Below, piece by piece: positions 27,164 to 34,827 of a stretch of DNA of 47,110 nt. The DNA is from Prevotella sp. UBA5379 (GTDB taxonomy: Bacteria; Bacteroidota; Bacteroidia; Bacteroidales; Bacteroidaceae): the NCBI GenBank assembly GCA_002409785.1, contig DHOX01000033.1, positions 1 to 47,110 of the forward strand, in the 5' to 3' direction. Each line of letters opens with the position of its first letter. The first letter of the stretch is position 1. A program made the translations under genes and the position numbers. The notes under the pieces were generated by a model, which made no database searches, was not told where the DNA came from, and saw only the letters and a list, made by a program, of their open reading frames with translations.

Positions 27164-27194
27164 TCCATCAAAGACCAGGACAAACGAATAAATA

Positions 27195-28652
27195 ATGCTT
27201 CATTTCAAATTAATCAACAAGATTATCGGCCATCTGCTTCTTATAGAAGCCTTCCTGATGAGTTGGTGCCTGGTCGTCAGCATCATCTACCATGAAGATG
27301 ACATCTTCGCCTTTCTCTGCTCCATTACTCTTACCGTGCTCGCGGCTCTGAACCTGATCACGATAGGCAGGAATGCCAGGAATATCCTTTCACAAAGAGA
27401 TGCTTACCTCATCGTCGCCGCAGCCTGGATCATCTTCAGCCTGTTCGGCACCCTGCCCTTCCTGATCAGCGGATACATCAGGAACTTCACGGACGCTTAT
27501 TTCGAGACCATGTCTGGTTTTACAACCACAGGAGCCTCTATCATCGATAACGTCGAAGCCCTGCCACACGGCCTGTTGTTCTGGCGGTCACTGACCCAAT
27601 ATATCGGGGGACTGGGGATCGTCTTCTTTACCGTGGCCCTGCTGCCTTCTCTCGGAGGGGGCTCCATAAAAATATTCGCTGCCGAATCCACCGGACCGTT
27701 CAAGACCAAACTCCACCCTCGTATTTCCACAAATGCCAAATGGATATGGGTCGTCTATCTGATTCTTACCACAGGCTGTGCAGCCAGTTACTATATCGGC
27801 GGGATGAACTTGTTTGATGCCATCAATTTCTCGATGACGACAACTGCCACAGGAGGTTTCGGAACCCATAATGACAGCTTTGCCTTCTATCATTCCAAAT
27901 TCCTGGAATACGCCTGCACGCTTTTCACTTTCCTGTCAGGAATCAACTTCACCCTTCAGTACAATTCTATCTTCAAGGGCAAGATACAGAACCTGTTCCA
28001 TAATTCAGAGTTTAAGTTTTACCTGATCATGGTCCTCACCTTCTCTGCCTTCATCATGTCAAAACTGATACTGAATAATCACTATGACCTGGAACACGCT
28101 TTCCGCAAAGCAGTTTTCCAGGTGGTAACCTTCATTACGACAACCGGTTTTTTCAGCGATGACGCCTCCACATGGCCCCATATCACATGGGTGATCCTCG
28201 CCGTCTGCATGTTCTTCGGAGCCTGCTCGGGAAGCACGAGCGGAGGACTGAAATGTATCCGAGGGGTCATGACGATGAAAACGATCAGAAATGAATTTCT
28301 CCAGATCCTGCATCCTAATGCCGTCCTGCCGGTAAGAATCGACGGAATAAATGTATCGCAAGAAAAGAGGCTGACATTGCTCTCCTTTCTCTCCACTTAC
28401 CTGATCCTCTGCCTGGTCACCTCTTCAGCCCTTATAGCCATGGGGATTGATAACACCAATGCCATTACGATGGCGTTGAGCAGTATGGGAAATGTAGGGC
28501 CGACACTTGGAACGGAGATCGGACCAACAATGTCATGGAGCATACTGCCTGCTGCCGCAAAATGGCTGTGTGCATTCATGATGCTGATCGGACGCCTGGA
28601 GCTCTTCACCGTACTGGTTATCTTTACCCCTTCTTTCTGGAAGAATCATTGA
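27195..28652 (+). CDS. trkH: Trk potassium uptake channel TrkH
   Basis: The 485-residue integral membrane protein carries the four selectivity-filter repeats of the TrkH/KtrB superfamily, each after a membrane helix and re-entrant loop: SGFTTTGAS (about 110), TATGGFGTHN (about 219), FITTTGFFS (about 315) and SSMGNVGPTLG (about 430). It imports potassium in complex with the TrkA ring. It starts 31 bp after trkA. No promoter or strong terminator is seen between it and manA beyond the manA promoter itself. Confidence 0.96.
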   Translation: MLHFKLINKIIGHLLLIEAFLMSWCLVVSIIYHEDDIFAFLCSITLTVLAALNLITIGRNARNILSQRDAYLIVAAAWIIFSLFGTLPFLISGYIRNFTDAYFETMSGFTTTGASIIDNVEALPHGLLFWRSLTQYIGGLGIVFFTVALLPSLGGGSIKIFAAESTGPFKTKLHPRISTNAKWIWVVYLILTTGCAASYYIGGMNLFDAINFSMTTTATGGFGTHNDSFAFYHSKFLEYACTLFTFLSGINFTLQYNSIFKGKIQNLFHNSEFKFYLIMVLTFSAFIMSKLILNNHYDLEHAFRKAVFQVVTFITTTGFFSDDASTWPHITWVILAVCMFFGACSGSTSGGLKCIRGVMTMKTIRNEFLQILHPNAVLPVRIDGINVSQEKRLTLLSFLSTYLILCLVTSSALIAMGIDNTNAITMALSSMGNVGPTLGTEIGPTMSWSILPAAAKWLCAFMMLIGRLELFTVLVIFTPSFWKNH

Positions 28653-28755
28653 ATTACAGAAAACCCGGAAATCAGGGAATCTTCCGCACTGCCATAGAAA
28701 TCGTGTTGATTTATATTATTTAAATGGACCGGAACACTATATTATCTTCTGATTA

Positions 28756-28787
28756 TTTGGAAAAATCAAAAGATTATGATATATTTG
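28756..28787 (+). promoter_or_regulatory. manA promoter
   Basis: -33 TTTG at 28756-28759, 20-bp spacer and -7 TATATTTG at 28780-28787. The ATG at 28809 gives a leader of about 16-20 nt. Confidence 0.65.
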
Positions 28788-28808
28788 CAGATATATAACT
28801 AAATTATT

Positions 28809-29771
28809 ATGAAACCATTTAAATTTGAACCTCTGTTGAAGTCGACCCTCTGGGGAGGCAACAAAATTATCCCGTTTAAGCACCTGAACATGCAACAGGA
28901 TAATGTAGGAGAGAGTTGGGAAATCTCAGGTGTACCGGGTAGTCAGAGTATTGTAGCAGAAGGCCCTTACAAAGGGAAAACACTTCAGGCCCTCATTTCC
29001 GAGTTGAAAGACTCACTCGTGGGCGTAGACAATTACAAGCACTTCGGCACGGAATTCCCCCTGCTCATCAAATTTATTGATGCCAGCCAGCAACTCTCCA
29101 TCCAGGTTCATCCGAATGATGAGATTGCCCACCAACTCGGCAAGGAGCGCGGCAAGACAGAAATGTGGTATGCGATGAATTCAGACCAGGGTGCAAGTCT
29201 GATGTGTGGCCTGAAGCAGCACATCAACCCGGAGCAATATAAAGCCATGGTGGCAAACGATACGATTACCGATGCCCTCGCCAATTATCCCGTCAAGGAG
29301 GGAGATTGTTTCTTCATACCTGCCGGCCGCATCCATAGCATCGGGAAGGGTTGTTTCCTGGTTGAGATACAGCAGACCAGTGATGTCACTTACCGTATCT
29401 ATGATTTCAAGCGTAAGGACAAGAACGGCAACTATCGCCAGTTGCATACTCGTGAAGCTGCGATGTGCATTGACTATCAGGTCAAGAGCAATTATCGCCA
29501 GCAGTATGTCCCTCAGAAGAATCAGGGGGTCAGTCTGGTCAAGTGCCAATATTTCAACACTACGATTTATGATTTAACTGAGCCAATGACGCTGGACTAC
29601 AGTGAGCTTGACAGTTTCGTCATCCTGATCGGCGTGGAGGGCAAAGCAAAGATGAGCGACAATGAAGGCAATGAATTTGAGCTCCAGGCTGGTGAATCCC
29701 TTCTGATCCCTGCCACGACAAAACAGGTACATGTAGACGGTAATATCAAATTCCTGGAATCTTATGTATAA
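28809..29771 (+). CDS. manA: Mannose-6-phosphate isomerase, class I (short type)
   Basis: The 320-residue cupin enzyme interconverts mannose-6-phosphate and fructose-6-phosphate, supplying GDP-sugars or feeding mannose into glycolysis. Zinc ligands are visible as QVHPND (Q and H, near 96-101), KTEMWY (E, near 118) and IPAGRIHSIG (H, near 175). The short form, about 320 rather than 390 residues, is the usual Bacillus/Bacteroides type. The N-terminus (FKFEPLLKSTLWGGNKI) fits the family. It has its own promoter and a strong terminator at 29866-29895, so it is a single-gene unit. Confidence 0.94.
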   Translation: MKPFKFEPLLKSTLWGGNKIIPFKHLNMQQDNVGESWEISGVPGSQSIVAEGPYKGKTLQALISELKDSLVGVDNYKHFGTEFPLLIKFIDASQQLSIQVHPNDEIAHQLGKERGKTEMWYAMNSDQGASLMCGLKQHINPEQYKAMVANDTITDALANYPVKEGDCFFIPAGRIHSIGKGCFLVEIQQTSDVTYRIYDFKRKDKNGNYRQLHTREAAMCIDYQVKSNYRQQYVPQKNQGVSLVKCQYFNTTIYDLTEPMTLDYSELDSFVILIGVEGKAKMSDNEGNEFELQAGESLLIPATTKQVHVDGNIKFLESYV

Positions 29772-29865
29772 GGTATCCTGAAAATCAGAAAAAGAGAGGA
29801 TGTTTCAAGTGTGAGATCTCCTCAAAAAAGTCAGACGTTAAATTAAACGTTATAATGCTCTATTT

Positions 29866-29895
29866 TGAGCCCGGTATATGCCGGGCTCATTCTTT
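29866..29895 (+). terminator. Rho-independent terminator downstream of manA
   Basis: TGAGCCCGG at 29866-29874 pairs perfectly with CCGGGCTCA at 29881-29889 over a 6-nt loop and is followed by TTCTTTT. It lies 95 bp after the manA stop. Confidence 0.8.
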
Positions 29896-29975
29896 TCAGC
29901 CCCAATGACATTTGCCCATCACTTCTTCAGCCATCAACACCAGACTTTGGGGGATTCAATATGTCCCATGCTGAG

Positions 29976-30097
29976 AGCGATACACCATTGAGGCTATCCC
30001 AATGCACCATTGAGATCATCCCGATGCACCATAGAGACCACCCCAATGCACCATAGAGACCACCCCAATGCACCATAGAGGCCATCCCGATGCACCA
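29976..30097. repeat. Tandem repeat, 22-bp unit, about 5.5 copies
   Basis: Five consecutive 22-bp units (29976-29997, 29998-30019, 30020-30041, 30042-30063, 30064-30085) plus a 12-bp partial unit. The common core is the pattern CC(A/G)ATGCACCAT followed by (A/T)GAG(A/G)(C/T)CA(C/T); units 3 and 4 differ at one base. There are no spacers, and 22 is not a multiple of three, so the array is not a coding repeat. It lies in the 382-bp gap between manA and the convergent DUF4435 gene, past the manA terminator. The rest of that gap (29772-29865, 29896-29975 and 30098-30153) shows no gene. Confidence 0.95.
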
Positions 30098-30153
30098 GGA
30101 ATGAACATAGGAGCAATGCCAAAGTCAGGGATCATAGTCACCTGCCGCTCTCA

Positions 30154-31146
30154 TCAAATACTGAGAAAATGATCAAGGTCTTTCAGCAAACGCTGAAAAG
30201 GTTCGGAATATTGATAGACCATATTTTTCTTCATCATCTGAGTCACACTCTCGATGCTGTGTTTATAACTCGACATCTCAGTCGTTTCCTGCATCACATG
30301 GACCGACTGCTCCCGGATTTCCTCCTCCCGTTCCTCCTCCAGTTTCTCGGAAACCTTCATGACGACAGGACACACCACCTTATCAAACAGATGATGTCCC
30401 TGGATAAACAAATAAGTATTGTCTGACCGTACCCCCAGTCGGTTGAGATCTTTTATCAAGGCCTCCTTCTGATCCTGAAACTGAGGGTAATCCTTTCTCA
30501 ACCGTTGCAGTTTACGGTCAATTTTCCTGCGCATGTAAGAGATCATCTCCTCAGGGTGATTGATCTTGACATACCCCGGCTCAATGATTTTATTGAAATC
30601 CGTAATGGTGAAGTCATTATAATGAGGTCCTCTGTAGAACCAGATATTCCAGACGAATAAAGGCCATATTGCCTCAGAATAATCAAACAGATACTTCTCA
30701 AAGTCGAAAATATTATGATCATTCAGGGTCACCATCACACAGGCGTCATGCAAGCCAGGCGCATAGCACTGGTAATTTTCTATGGCATAGACATACGTAT
30801 GGAAGATATAAGGATTCTCATTGATTAATTTCGACGTCTCGGTTGCCCCCTGGATAAGATAGTCATAGTCCGCATCCACACAGGCAATCATATCCCTGCC
30901 TACGCCGGAAAGCATATTGGCAATCGCAGCCTTCTTCCCCCTTTCCAGATAACTGCCCCTGACGGGGAGCATGATTTCGAAATAGCGGGTATTATTCTCA
31001 AAACGGCCCAGCACCTGCCGCCAGAAGAGTACATCATCATAACTTTCCACATAGGCGACAATCTTCCTACGGGCATGCTGAGAATTCAGTCGGTTGGCGG
31101 CTTCAAAATATTGAGAGGTTATATGGTCTTTTAATCTTGGAGACAT
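30154..31146 (-). CDS. DUF4435 (TOPRIM-like) protein, partner of the upstream ATPase
   Basis: From the ATG at 31144-31146 the product has 330 residues; a TTG three codons upstream is a poorer start. It matches DUF4435 with an intact TOPRIM-like active site: the glutamate in AYVESYDDVLFW (E34) and the DxD in ACVDADYDYL (D91 and D93), with basic residues GKKAAIANML between. Known DUF4435 proteins include AriB of the PARIS anti-phage system, a toxic effector nuclease held by an ABC-type ATPase. The rest of the sequence (about 100-250) has conserved aromatic and acidic stretches (YVYAIENYQCYAPGLHDA) typical of the family; the C-terminal 70 residues are charged and helical. It starts 12 nt after the ATPase stop, so the two are co-transcribed and probably form a complex. 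A defence role is inference. Confidence 0.85.
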   Translation of the reverse strand: MSPRLKDHITSQYFEAANRLNSQHARRKIVAYVESYDDVLFWRQVLGRFENNTRYFEIMLPVRGSYLERGKKAAIANMLSGVGRDMIACVDADYDYLIQGATETSKLINENPYIFHTYVYAIENYQCYAPGLHDACVMVTLNDHNIFDFEKYLFDYSEAIWPLFVWNIWFYRGPHYNDFTITDFNKIIEPGYVKINHPEEMISYMRRKIDRKLQRLRKDYPQFQDQKEALIKDLNRLGVRSDNTYLFIQGHHLFDKVVCPVVMKVSEKLEEEREEEIREQSVHVMQETTEMSSYKHSIESVTQMMKKNMVYQYSEPFQRLLKDLDHFLSI

Positions 31147-31157
31147 AAGCAGCAAAT

Positions 31158-32006
31158 TTACTTATCCTCCGGTTTCCCGGAAGTGTGGGCACCAACAGTA
31201 ATATCCGTCACTTCAGTAACATTGTCCATCCATCCATTCATGATCACAGCCGGACTGTGCGTAGTCATGATCAACTGGACATTCGGGTTCAGTTTCAAGA
31301 CCAGGTCAATCAACTGTTTCTGCCAGTCGAAATGCAGGCTCACCTCCGGTTCGTCCATGAAGAGGACGTAAGGTTTCTGGTCCTCTACCAGGACGGTCAG
31401 GAGGATGCAGAGCATCTGTTTCTCACCGCTTGACAACATATAAGGGACCAGTGTCTCCCCCAGTTGTGAAAAGCGTATCTCATTTTCCGTACGTATAATC
31501 TTCTTGCCCGTGGAGGCGAAGAGTTGATCGACCATATCCTGAAACATCTTTTTCGGTCCAGCGATTTTCTCCGCTTTTCCCGCTGCATCAGGTCCCCCGC
31601 ACTGCAAGACCTGGATGATGCGATTACCGATATTGACCTGATAGTCCAGATATTTTCGCTGAAGATTATAAAGTTGCAGATCCATTTCCGTTCCCATCGG
31701 AATATCCAGTTGAGACACCAGCTCCGAGTTGACCAATGGCCGGTCAAAAGAGCGGATGACATCATAGCGGATCCATTTTGCGTCCCCCGGACACACCTGA
31801 AGATGAACGCCCTTCAAAAGATGACTGGGGAATTCGCCCCCCTGTGACAGTCCCTTGATGACCTTGTTCAGGATGGTGGTCTTCCCGACCCCATTGATAC
31901 CACTCAGAATATTCACCTTACGGTCAAGATTCCAGATAATATGTTTGACCCCGCTCCAAAGAGAGTCAATTTCGATCTTTACGATATAATCAGCGTATTT
32001 CTGCAT
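31158..32006 (-). CDS. ABC/AAA-type ATPase paired with DUF4435
   Basis: The compact 282-residue ATPase has Walker A GINGVGKTT at 36-44, an ABC signature LSSGEKQM near 191-198, Walker B VLFMDEPEVSLHFDW near 212-226 and the H-loop MTTHSPAVI near 243. This is the OLD/AAA_21-like class of SMC-related ATPases that sense or hold partner proteins, not a transporter: no membrane domain is encoded nearby. The region between Walker A and the signature is about 145 residues, too short for a long coiled-coil arm. AriA of PARIS belongs to the same broad class but is substantially longer. A promoter at 32060-32089 drives this gene and the DUF4435 gene. Confidence 0.9.
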   Translation of the reverse strand: MQKYADYIVKIEIDSLWSGVKHIIWNLDRKVNILSGINGVGKTTILNKVIKGLSQGGEFPSHLLKGVHLQVCPGDAKWIRYDVIRSFDRPLVNSELVSQLDIPMGTEMDLQLYNLQRKYLDYQVNIGNRIIQVLQCGGPDAAGKAEKIAGPKKMFQDMVDQLFASTGKKIIRTENEIRFSQLGETLVPYMLSSGEKQMLCILLTVLVEDQKPYVLFMDEPEVSLHFDWQKQLIDLVLKLNPNVQLIMTTHSPAVIMNGWMDNVTEVTDITVGAHTSGKPEDK

Positions 32007-32059
32007 AATCTAAAAATCTCCCAATCACTTGTTCTATTCCTTATCTCACTTCCAGATGA

Positions 32060-32089
32060 CAAATATAAGAAAAAGAAACTAAAATCAAA
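32060..32089 (-). promoter_or_regulatory. Promoter of the ATPase-DUF4435 pair
   Basis: On the minus strand, -33 TTTG (32086-32089) and -7 TATATTTG (32060-32067) are separated by 18 bp. The leader to the ATG at 32006 is about 47 nt. The EamA-side -7 box at 32110-32117 faces the other way. Confidence 0.55.
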
Positions 32090-32109
32090 AGGAGTTCAGA
32101 ATTTATTAT

Positions 32110-32117
32110 TAACTTTG
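32110..32117 (+). promoter_or_regulatory. Candidate -7 element for the EamA transporter
   Basis: TAACTTTG fits TAnnTTTG and would start a transcript near 32124 with an unusually long leader of about 175 nt that includes the structured segment at 32178-32293. No -33 box is evident. Confidence 0.4.
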
Positions 32118-32177
32118 CGAATGATTTAACGGGAGACAGCATAAAGCACGGCAGTACCCTTCTGCTTGTGAGATGAA

Positions 32178-32293
32178 GGGCAAGCATTCATAATGATCAT
32201 AAAGAATGATAAAAGACAGCGATCAAGATGACAATTATCCGAATATTTCGTTTTATGATCATGCCCTGCTTTATTTCACGAAGAGAGCATTAA
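32178..32293 (+). promoter_or_regulatory. Structured leader with two mini-ORFs before the EamA gene
   Basis: ATGATCATAAA at 32193-32203 is mirrored by TTTATGATCAT at 32252-32262, and outside it GGGCA (32178-32182) pairs with TGCCC (32262-32266). Each arm holds the palindromic octamer ATGATCAT, and each octamer begins a 12-codon frame: MIIKNDKRQRSR (32193-32231) and MIMPCFISRREH (32255-32293). The second stop codon is 4 nt before the EamA ATG. This could be a regulatory leader or a pair of operator boxes; chance is not excluded. Confidence 0.35.
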
Positions 32294-32297
32294 CAAG

Positions 32298-33239
32298 ATG
32301 ACACATATCAGCAAGCCACTTCAAGCACACCTGAGCATTTTCAGCGCCGAGATATTCTGGGGTCTGATGGCCCCTATAGGGAAAGCAGCCATGACCCATG
32401 GCATTGATGGAATAGACCTGGTGACCTTCAGGGTCCTGGGAGGAGTCATTCTTTTCTGGATCAGTTCGTTATTTGCCCCTAAGGAGACCGTTCCCATGAA
32501 GGATAAGTTGAAATTCATCGGTGCCGCCATTTTCGGTCTGATCTGTAACCAGTTCTGCTACAATATCGGACTGAGCATCACCTCCCCCAACAATGCCAGC
32601 ATCATGACGACGACGATGCCCATCTTCTCCATGATATTTGCCTTTCTCATCCTGAGAGAGCCCATCACCTTAAAAAAGCTGTCAGGCGTCTTGATCGGCT
32701 GTGCAGGTGCCCTGATCCTGATTCTGACCAGTGCATCAGCCAATAATGCCAAAGTAGGGAATATCCGCGGCGACCTGCTGTGCCTGACCGCCCAGTGTTC
32801 CTTTGCCCTATACCTGACCCTGTACAATCCTCTGGTAAGAAAATATTCAGTCTTCACGACCAACAAATGGATGTTCCTCTGGGCTGCCATCATGATCCTG
32901 CCCTTCTCCACCCACCATGTCATCACCACTGTTGACTGGAGCAGGATCCCCTCCACGACCTTGTGGGAAGCAGGATACGTCGTCGTCATCGGCACCTATG
33001 TCTGCTACTTGCTGACGATGATTGCCCAGCAGACCCTGCGCCCCACCGTCGTATCCATCTACAACTACGTCCAGCCCATCGTTGCAGTCACCGTCAGCGT
33101 TCTCACAGGGATGGGTGTTTTCAAGTGGAGCCAAGGACTGGCCATCATCTTTGTCTTCTCCGGTGTCTGGCTGGTCACACACTCCAAGTCCAGGCGTGAC
33201 GACCGCCCGCAAAAGGCCAGCGCTCACCCGGAGCATTGA
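32298..33239 (+). CDS. EamA/DMT-superfamily transporter
   Basis: The 313-residue protein has ten predicted transmembrane helices arranged as two EamA repeats; the first runs from about residue 10 to 140 (FSAEIFWGLMAPIGKAAM; SIMTTTMPIFSMIFAFLILREP) and the second from about 155 to 295 (YNYVQPIVAVTVSVLTGMGVF). The glycine- and proline-containing end of each repeat is conserved. Family members export or import amino acids, sugars or metabolites, and the substrate is not readable. It lies upstream of the sulfhydrylase and cysteine synthase genes on the same strand, so export of a sulfur amino acid is conceivable but untested. Its C-terminal tail is basic and cytoplasmic. Confidence 0.9.
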   Translation: MTHISKPLQAHLSIFSAEIFWGLMAPIGKAAMTHGIDGIDLVTFRVLGGVILFWISSLFAPKETVPMKDKLKFIGAAIFGLICNQFCYNIGLSITSPNNASIMTTTMPIFSMIFAFLILREPITLKKLSGVLIGCAGALILILTSASANNAKVGNIRGDLLCLTAQCSFALYLTLYNPLVRKYSVFTTNKWMFLWAAIMILPFSTHHVITTVDWSRIPSTTLWEAGYVVVIGTYVCYLLTMIAQQTLRPTVVSIYNYVQPIVAVTVSVLTGMGVFKWSQGLAIIFVFSGVWLVTHSKSRRDDRPQKASAHPEH

Positions 33240-33337
33240 GAGCCGAGGACACCGGCAGCCCGTGGAGTCAGAAAATACCATACTTATGGTAGGGAGAATG
33301 CCGTGAGTATGCGATTACCGGGAAGCCTTTTTCAGCG

Positions 33338-33345
33338 TAACTTTG
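33338..33345 (+). promoter_or_regulatory. Candidate -7 element for the O-acetylhomoserine sulfhydrylase gene
   Basis: TAACTTTG fits the TAnnTTTG consensus. The leader to the ATG at 33425 would be about 73 nt. I examined it for a SAM-type riboswitch and found no recognisable core. Confidence 0.45.
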
Positions 33346-33424
33346 TAACATGAATAAAAGATAAGAAGAGACCAGAGCAGGATACCCTTCTTACCCCCGT
33401 ATAAAATATAACAACAAAAGAATT

Positions 33425-34720
33425 ATGAGTAACAAAAAGAAACTTCACTTCGAGACTTTACAAGTTCATGTAGGGCAGGAACATGCCGACCCGACAACAG
33501 ATTCACGGGCCGTACCTATTTACCAGACCACATCCTATGTGTTCAAGAACTGCAAGCATGCCGCTGACCGTTTTGGGCTCCGTGACCCGGGCAACATCTA
33601 CGGCCGTCTGACCAACACCACCCAGGGCGTACTTGAAGACCGTGTAGCAGCCCTCGAAGGAGGTGTCGGCGGCCTGGCTGTAGCTTCCGGTGCAGCAGCC
33701 GTCACCTATGCCATCCTCAACCTTGCCTTTGCCGGCGATCATGTCGTAGCCAGCAAGACCATTTACGGCGGTTCGTATAATTTATTAAAACATACGCTTT
33801 CCCGCTACGGGATCTCCACGACCTTCGTTGATCCTGACGATCTCGACGCCTTCGAAAAAGCTATCCAGCCGAACACCAAACTGGTCTACATCGAGACCCT
33901 GGGCAACCCGAACTCCAACATCTCTGATATTGAAGGCACTGCAGCCGTCGCTCACCGGCACGGCATTCCGGTGGTTATTGACAACACCTTCGGCACCCCT
34001 TATCTGATCCGCCCAATAGAACATGGAGCAGACATCGTCGTCCATTCCGCCACCAAGTTTATCGGCGGTCACGGTACCACACTCGGAGGAATCATCGTAG
34101 ACGGGGGCACCTTTGACTGGATGCACAGTGACAAATTCCCCGGTTTTACCCAGCCTGATCCCTCCTATCATGGACTGAAATTCGGCGAGCTGCCGGCACC
34201 ATTCGTCACTCGTGTCCGAGCCCTGATCCTCCGTGATGAGGGTGCGACCATCGCGCCCATCGCAGCCTGGATCCTTCTGCAGGGCCTGGAGACATTGAGT
34301 CTGCGTGTAGAACGGGAAGTCTATAATACTCAAAAGATCATCGAGTATCTGAAAACCCAGCCCCAGGTCAAGAAGATCAACCATCCATCCCTGCCTGACC
34401 ATCCGAACCATGACCTGTATGAAAAATACTTCCCTCATGGAGCCGGCAGCATTTTCACCTTTGAGATTGACGGATCTCAAAAGAAGGCGACAGACTGGAT
34501 CGACCATCTGAAGATCTTCTCCCTGTTAGCTAACGTAGCCGACGTGAAATCTCTGGTCATCCATCCGGCCTCTACGACACACTCAGAGCTCAGTCCAGAA
34601 GAAGCTGCCGATCAAGGGATTTACCCGAACACCATCCGCTTAAGCATAGGCACGGAACATTACCTGGACCTCATCGATGATCTGGATCAGGCTTTTGAGG
34701 CCGTCAAGGACGAGAAATAG
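33425..34720 (+). CDS. O-acetylhomoserine (thiol)-lyase / sulfhydrylase
   Basis: The 431-residue PLP enzyme of the Cys/Met metabolism family makes homocysteine from O-acetylhomoserine and sulfide. Its length is typical of OAH sulfhydrylases (about 430) rather than the shorter cystathionine gamma-synthases (about 385). The PLP lysine is K211 in VVHSATKFIGGHGTTLGG; the early Y-x-R motif and GNIYGRLTNTTQ also fit. ETLGNPNSNISDI is the conserved active-site stretch. Being next to cysK, it suggests direct sulfide assimilation into both homocysteine and cysteine. A MetY name is likely, but substrate choice between O-acetylserine and O-acetylhomoserine is not proven. Confidence 0.92.
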   Translation: MSNKKKLHFETLQVHVGQEHADPTTDSRAVPIYQTTSYVFKNCKHAADRFGLRDPGNIYGRLTNTTQGVLEDRVAALEGGVGGLAVASGAAAVTYAILNLAFAGDHVVASKTIYGGSYNLLKHTLSRYGISTTFVDPDDLDAFEKAIQPNTKLVYIETLGNPNSNISDIEGTAAVAHRHGIPVVIDNTFGTPYLIRPIEHGADIVVHSATKFIGGHGTTLGGIIVDGGTFDWMHSDKFPGFTQPDPSYHGLKFGELPAPFVTRVRALILRDEGATIAPIAAWILLQGLETLSLRVEREVYNTQKIIEYLKTQPQVKKINHPSLPDHPNHDLYEKYFPHGAGSIFTFEIDGSQKKATDWIDHLKIFSLLANVADVKSLVIHPASTTHSELSPEEAADQGIYPNTIRLSIGTEHYLDLIDDLDQAFEAVKDEK

Positions 34721-34752
34721 TCCGCATCTTGGCAAAGGAAAGAGGACATTAT

Positions 34753-34793
34753 CAGGAATCCGGAGCATCGCCTATAGATGTTCCGGCATCCTG
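34753..34793 (+). other. Hairpin between the sulfhydrylase gene and cysK
   Basis: CAGGA...TCCGG...CATC on the left mirrors GATG...CCGG...TCCTG on the right with small internal mismatches (34753-34793). No T-run follows, so it is more likely a processing or stability element than a terminator. It precedes the cysK start, which has a good AAGGAG ribosome-binding site. Confidence 0.45.
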
Positions 34794-34827
34794 AACAAAA
34801 TAAAACATTCATAAAAAGGAGATCATA

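Noticed and set aside
29865..30056. 63-codon frame across the tandem repeat
   Set aside because: The repeat unit is not a multiple of three, the frame has no family character and no promoter, and it begins in the manA terminator region.
29976..30097. CRISPR array
   Set aside because: The 22-bp units are directly abutting with no spacers, and no cas genes are in the window.
31147..31155. TTG start for the DUF4435 protein
   Set aside because: It adds three residues and is a weaker codon than the nearby ATG at 31144-31146.
33346..33424. SAM riboswitch before the sulfhydrylase gene
   Set aside because: The 73-nt leader shows no recognisable SAM-II or other aptamer core; only a short AAGAAG/CTTCTT pairing is seen.
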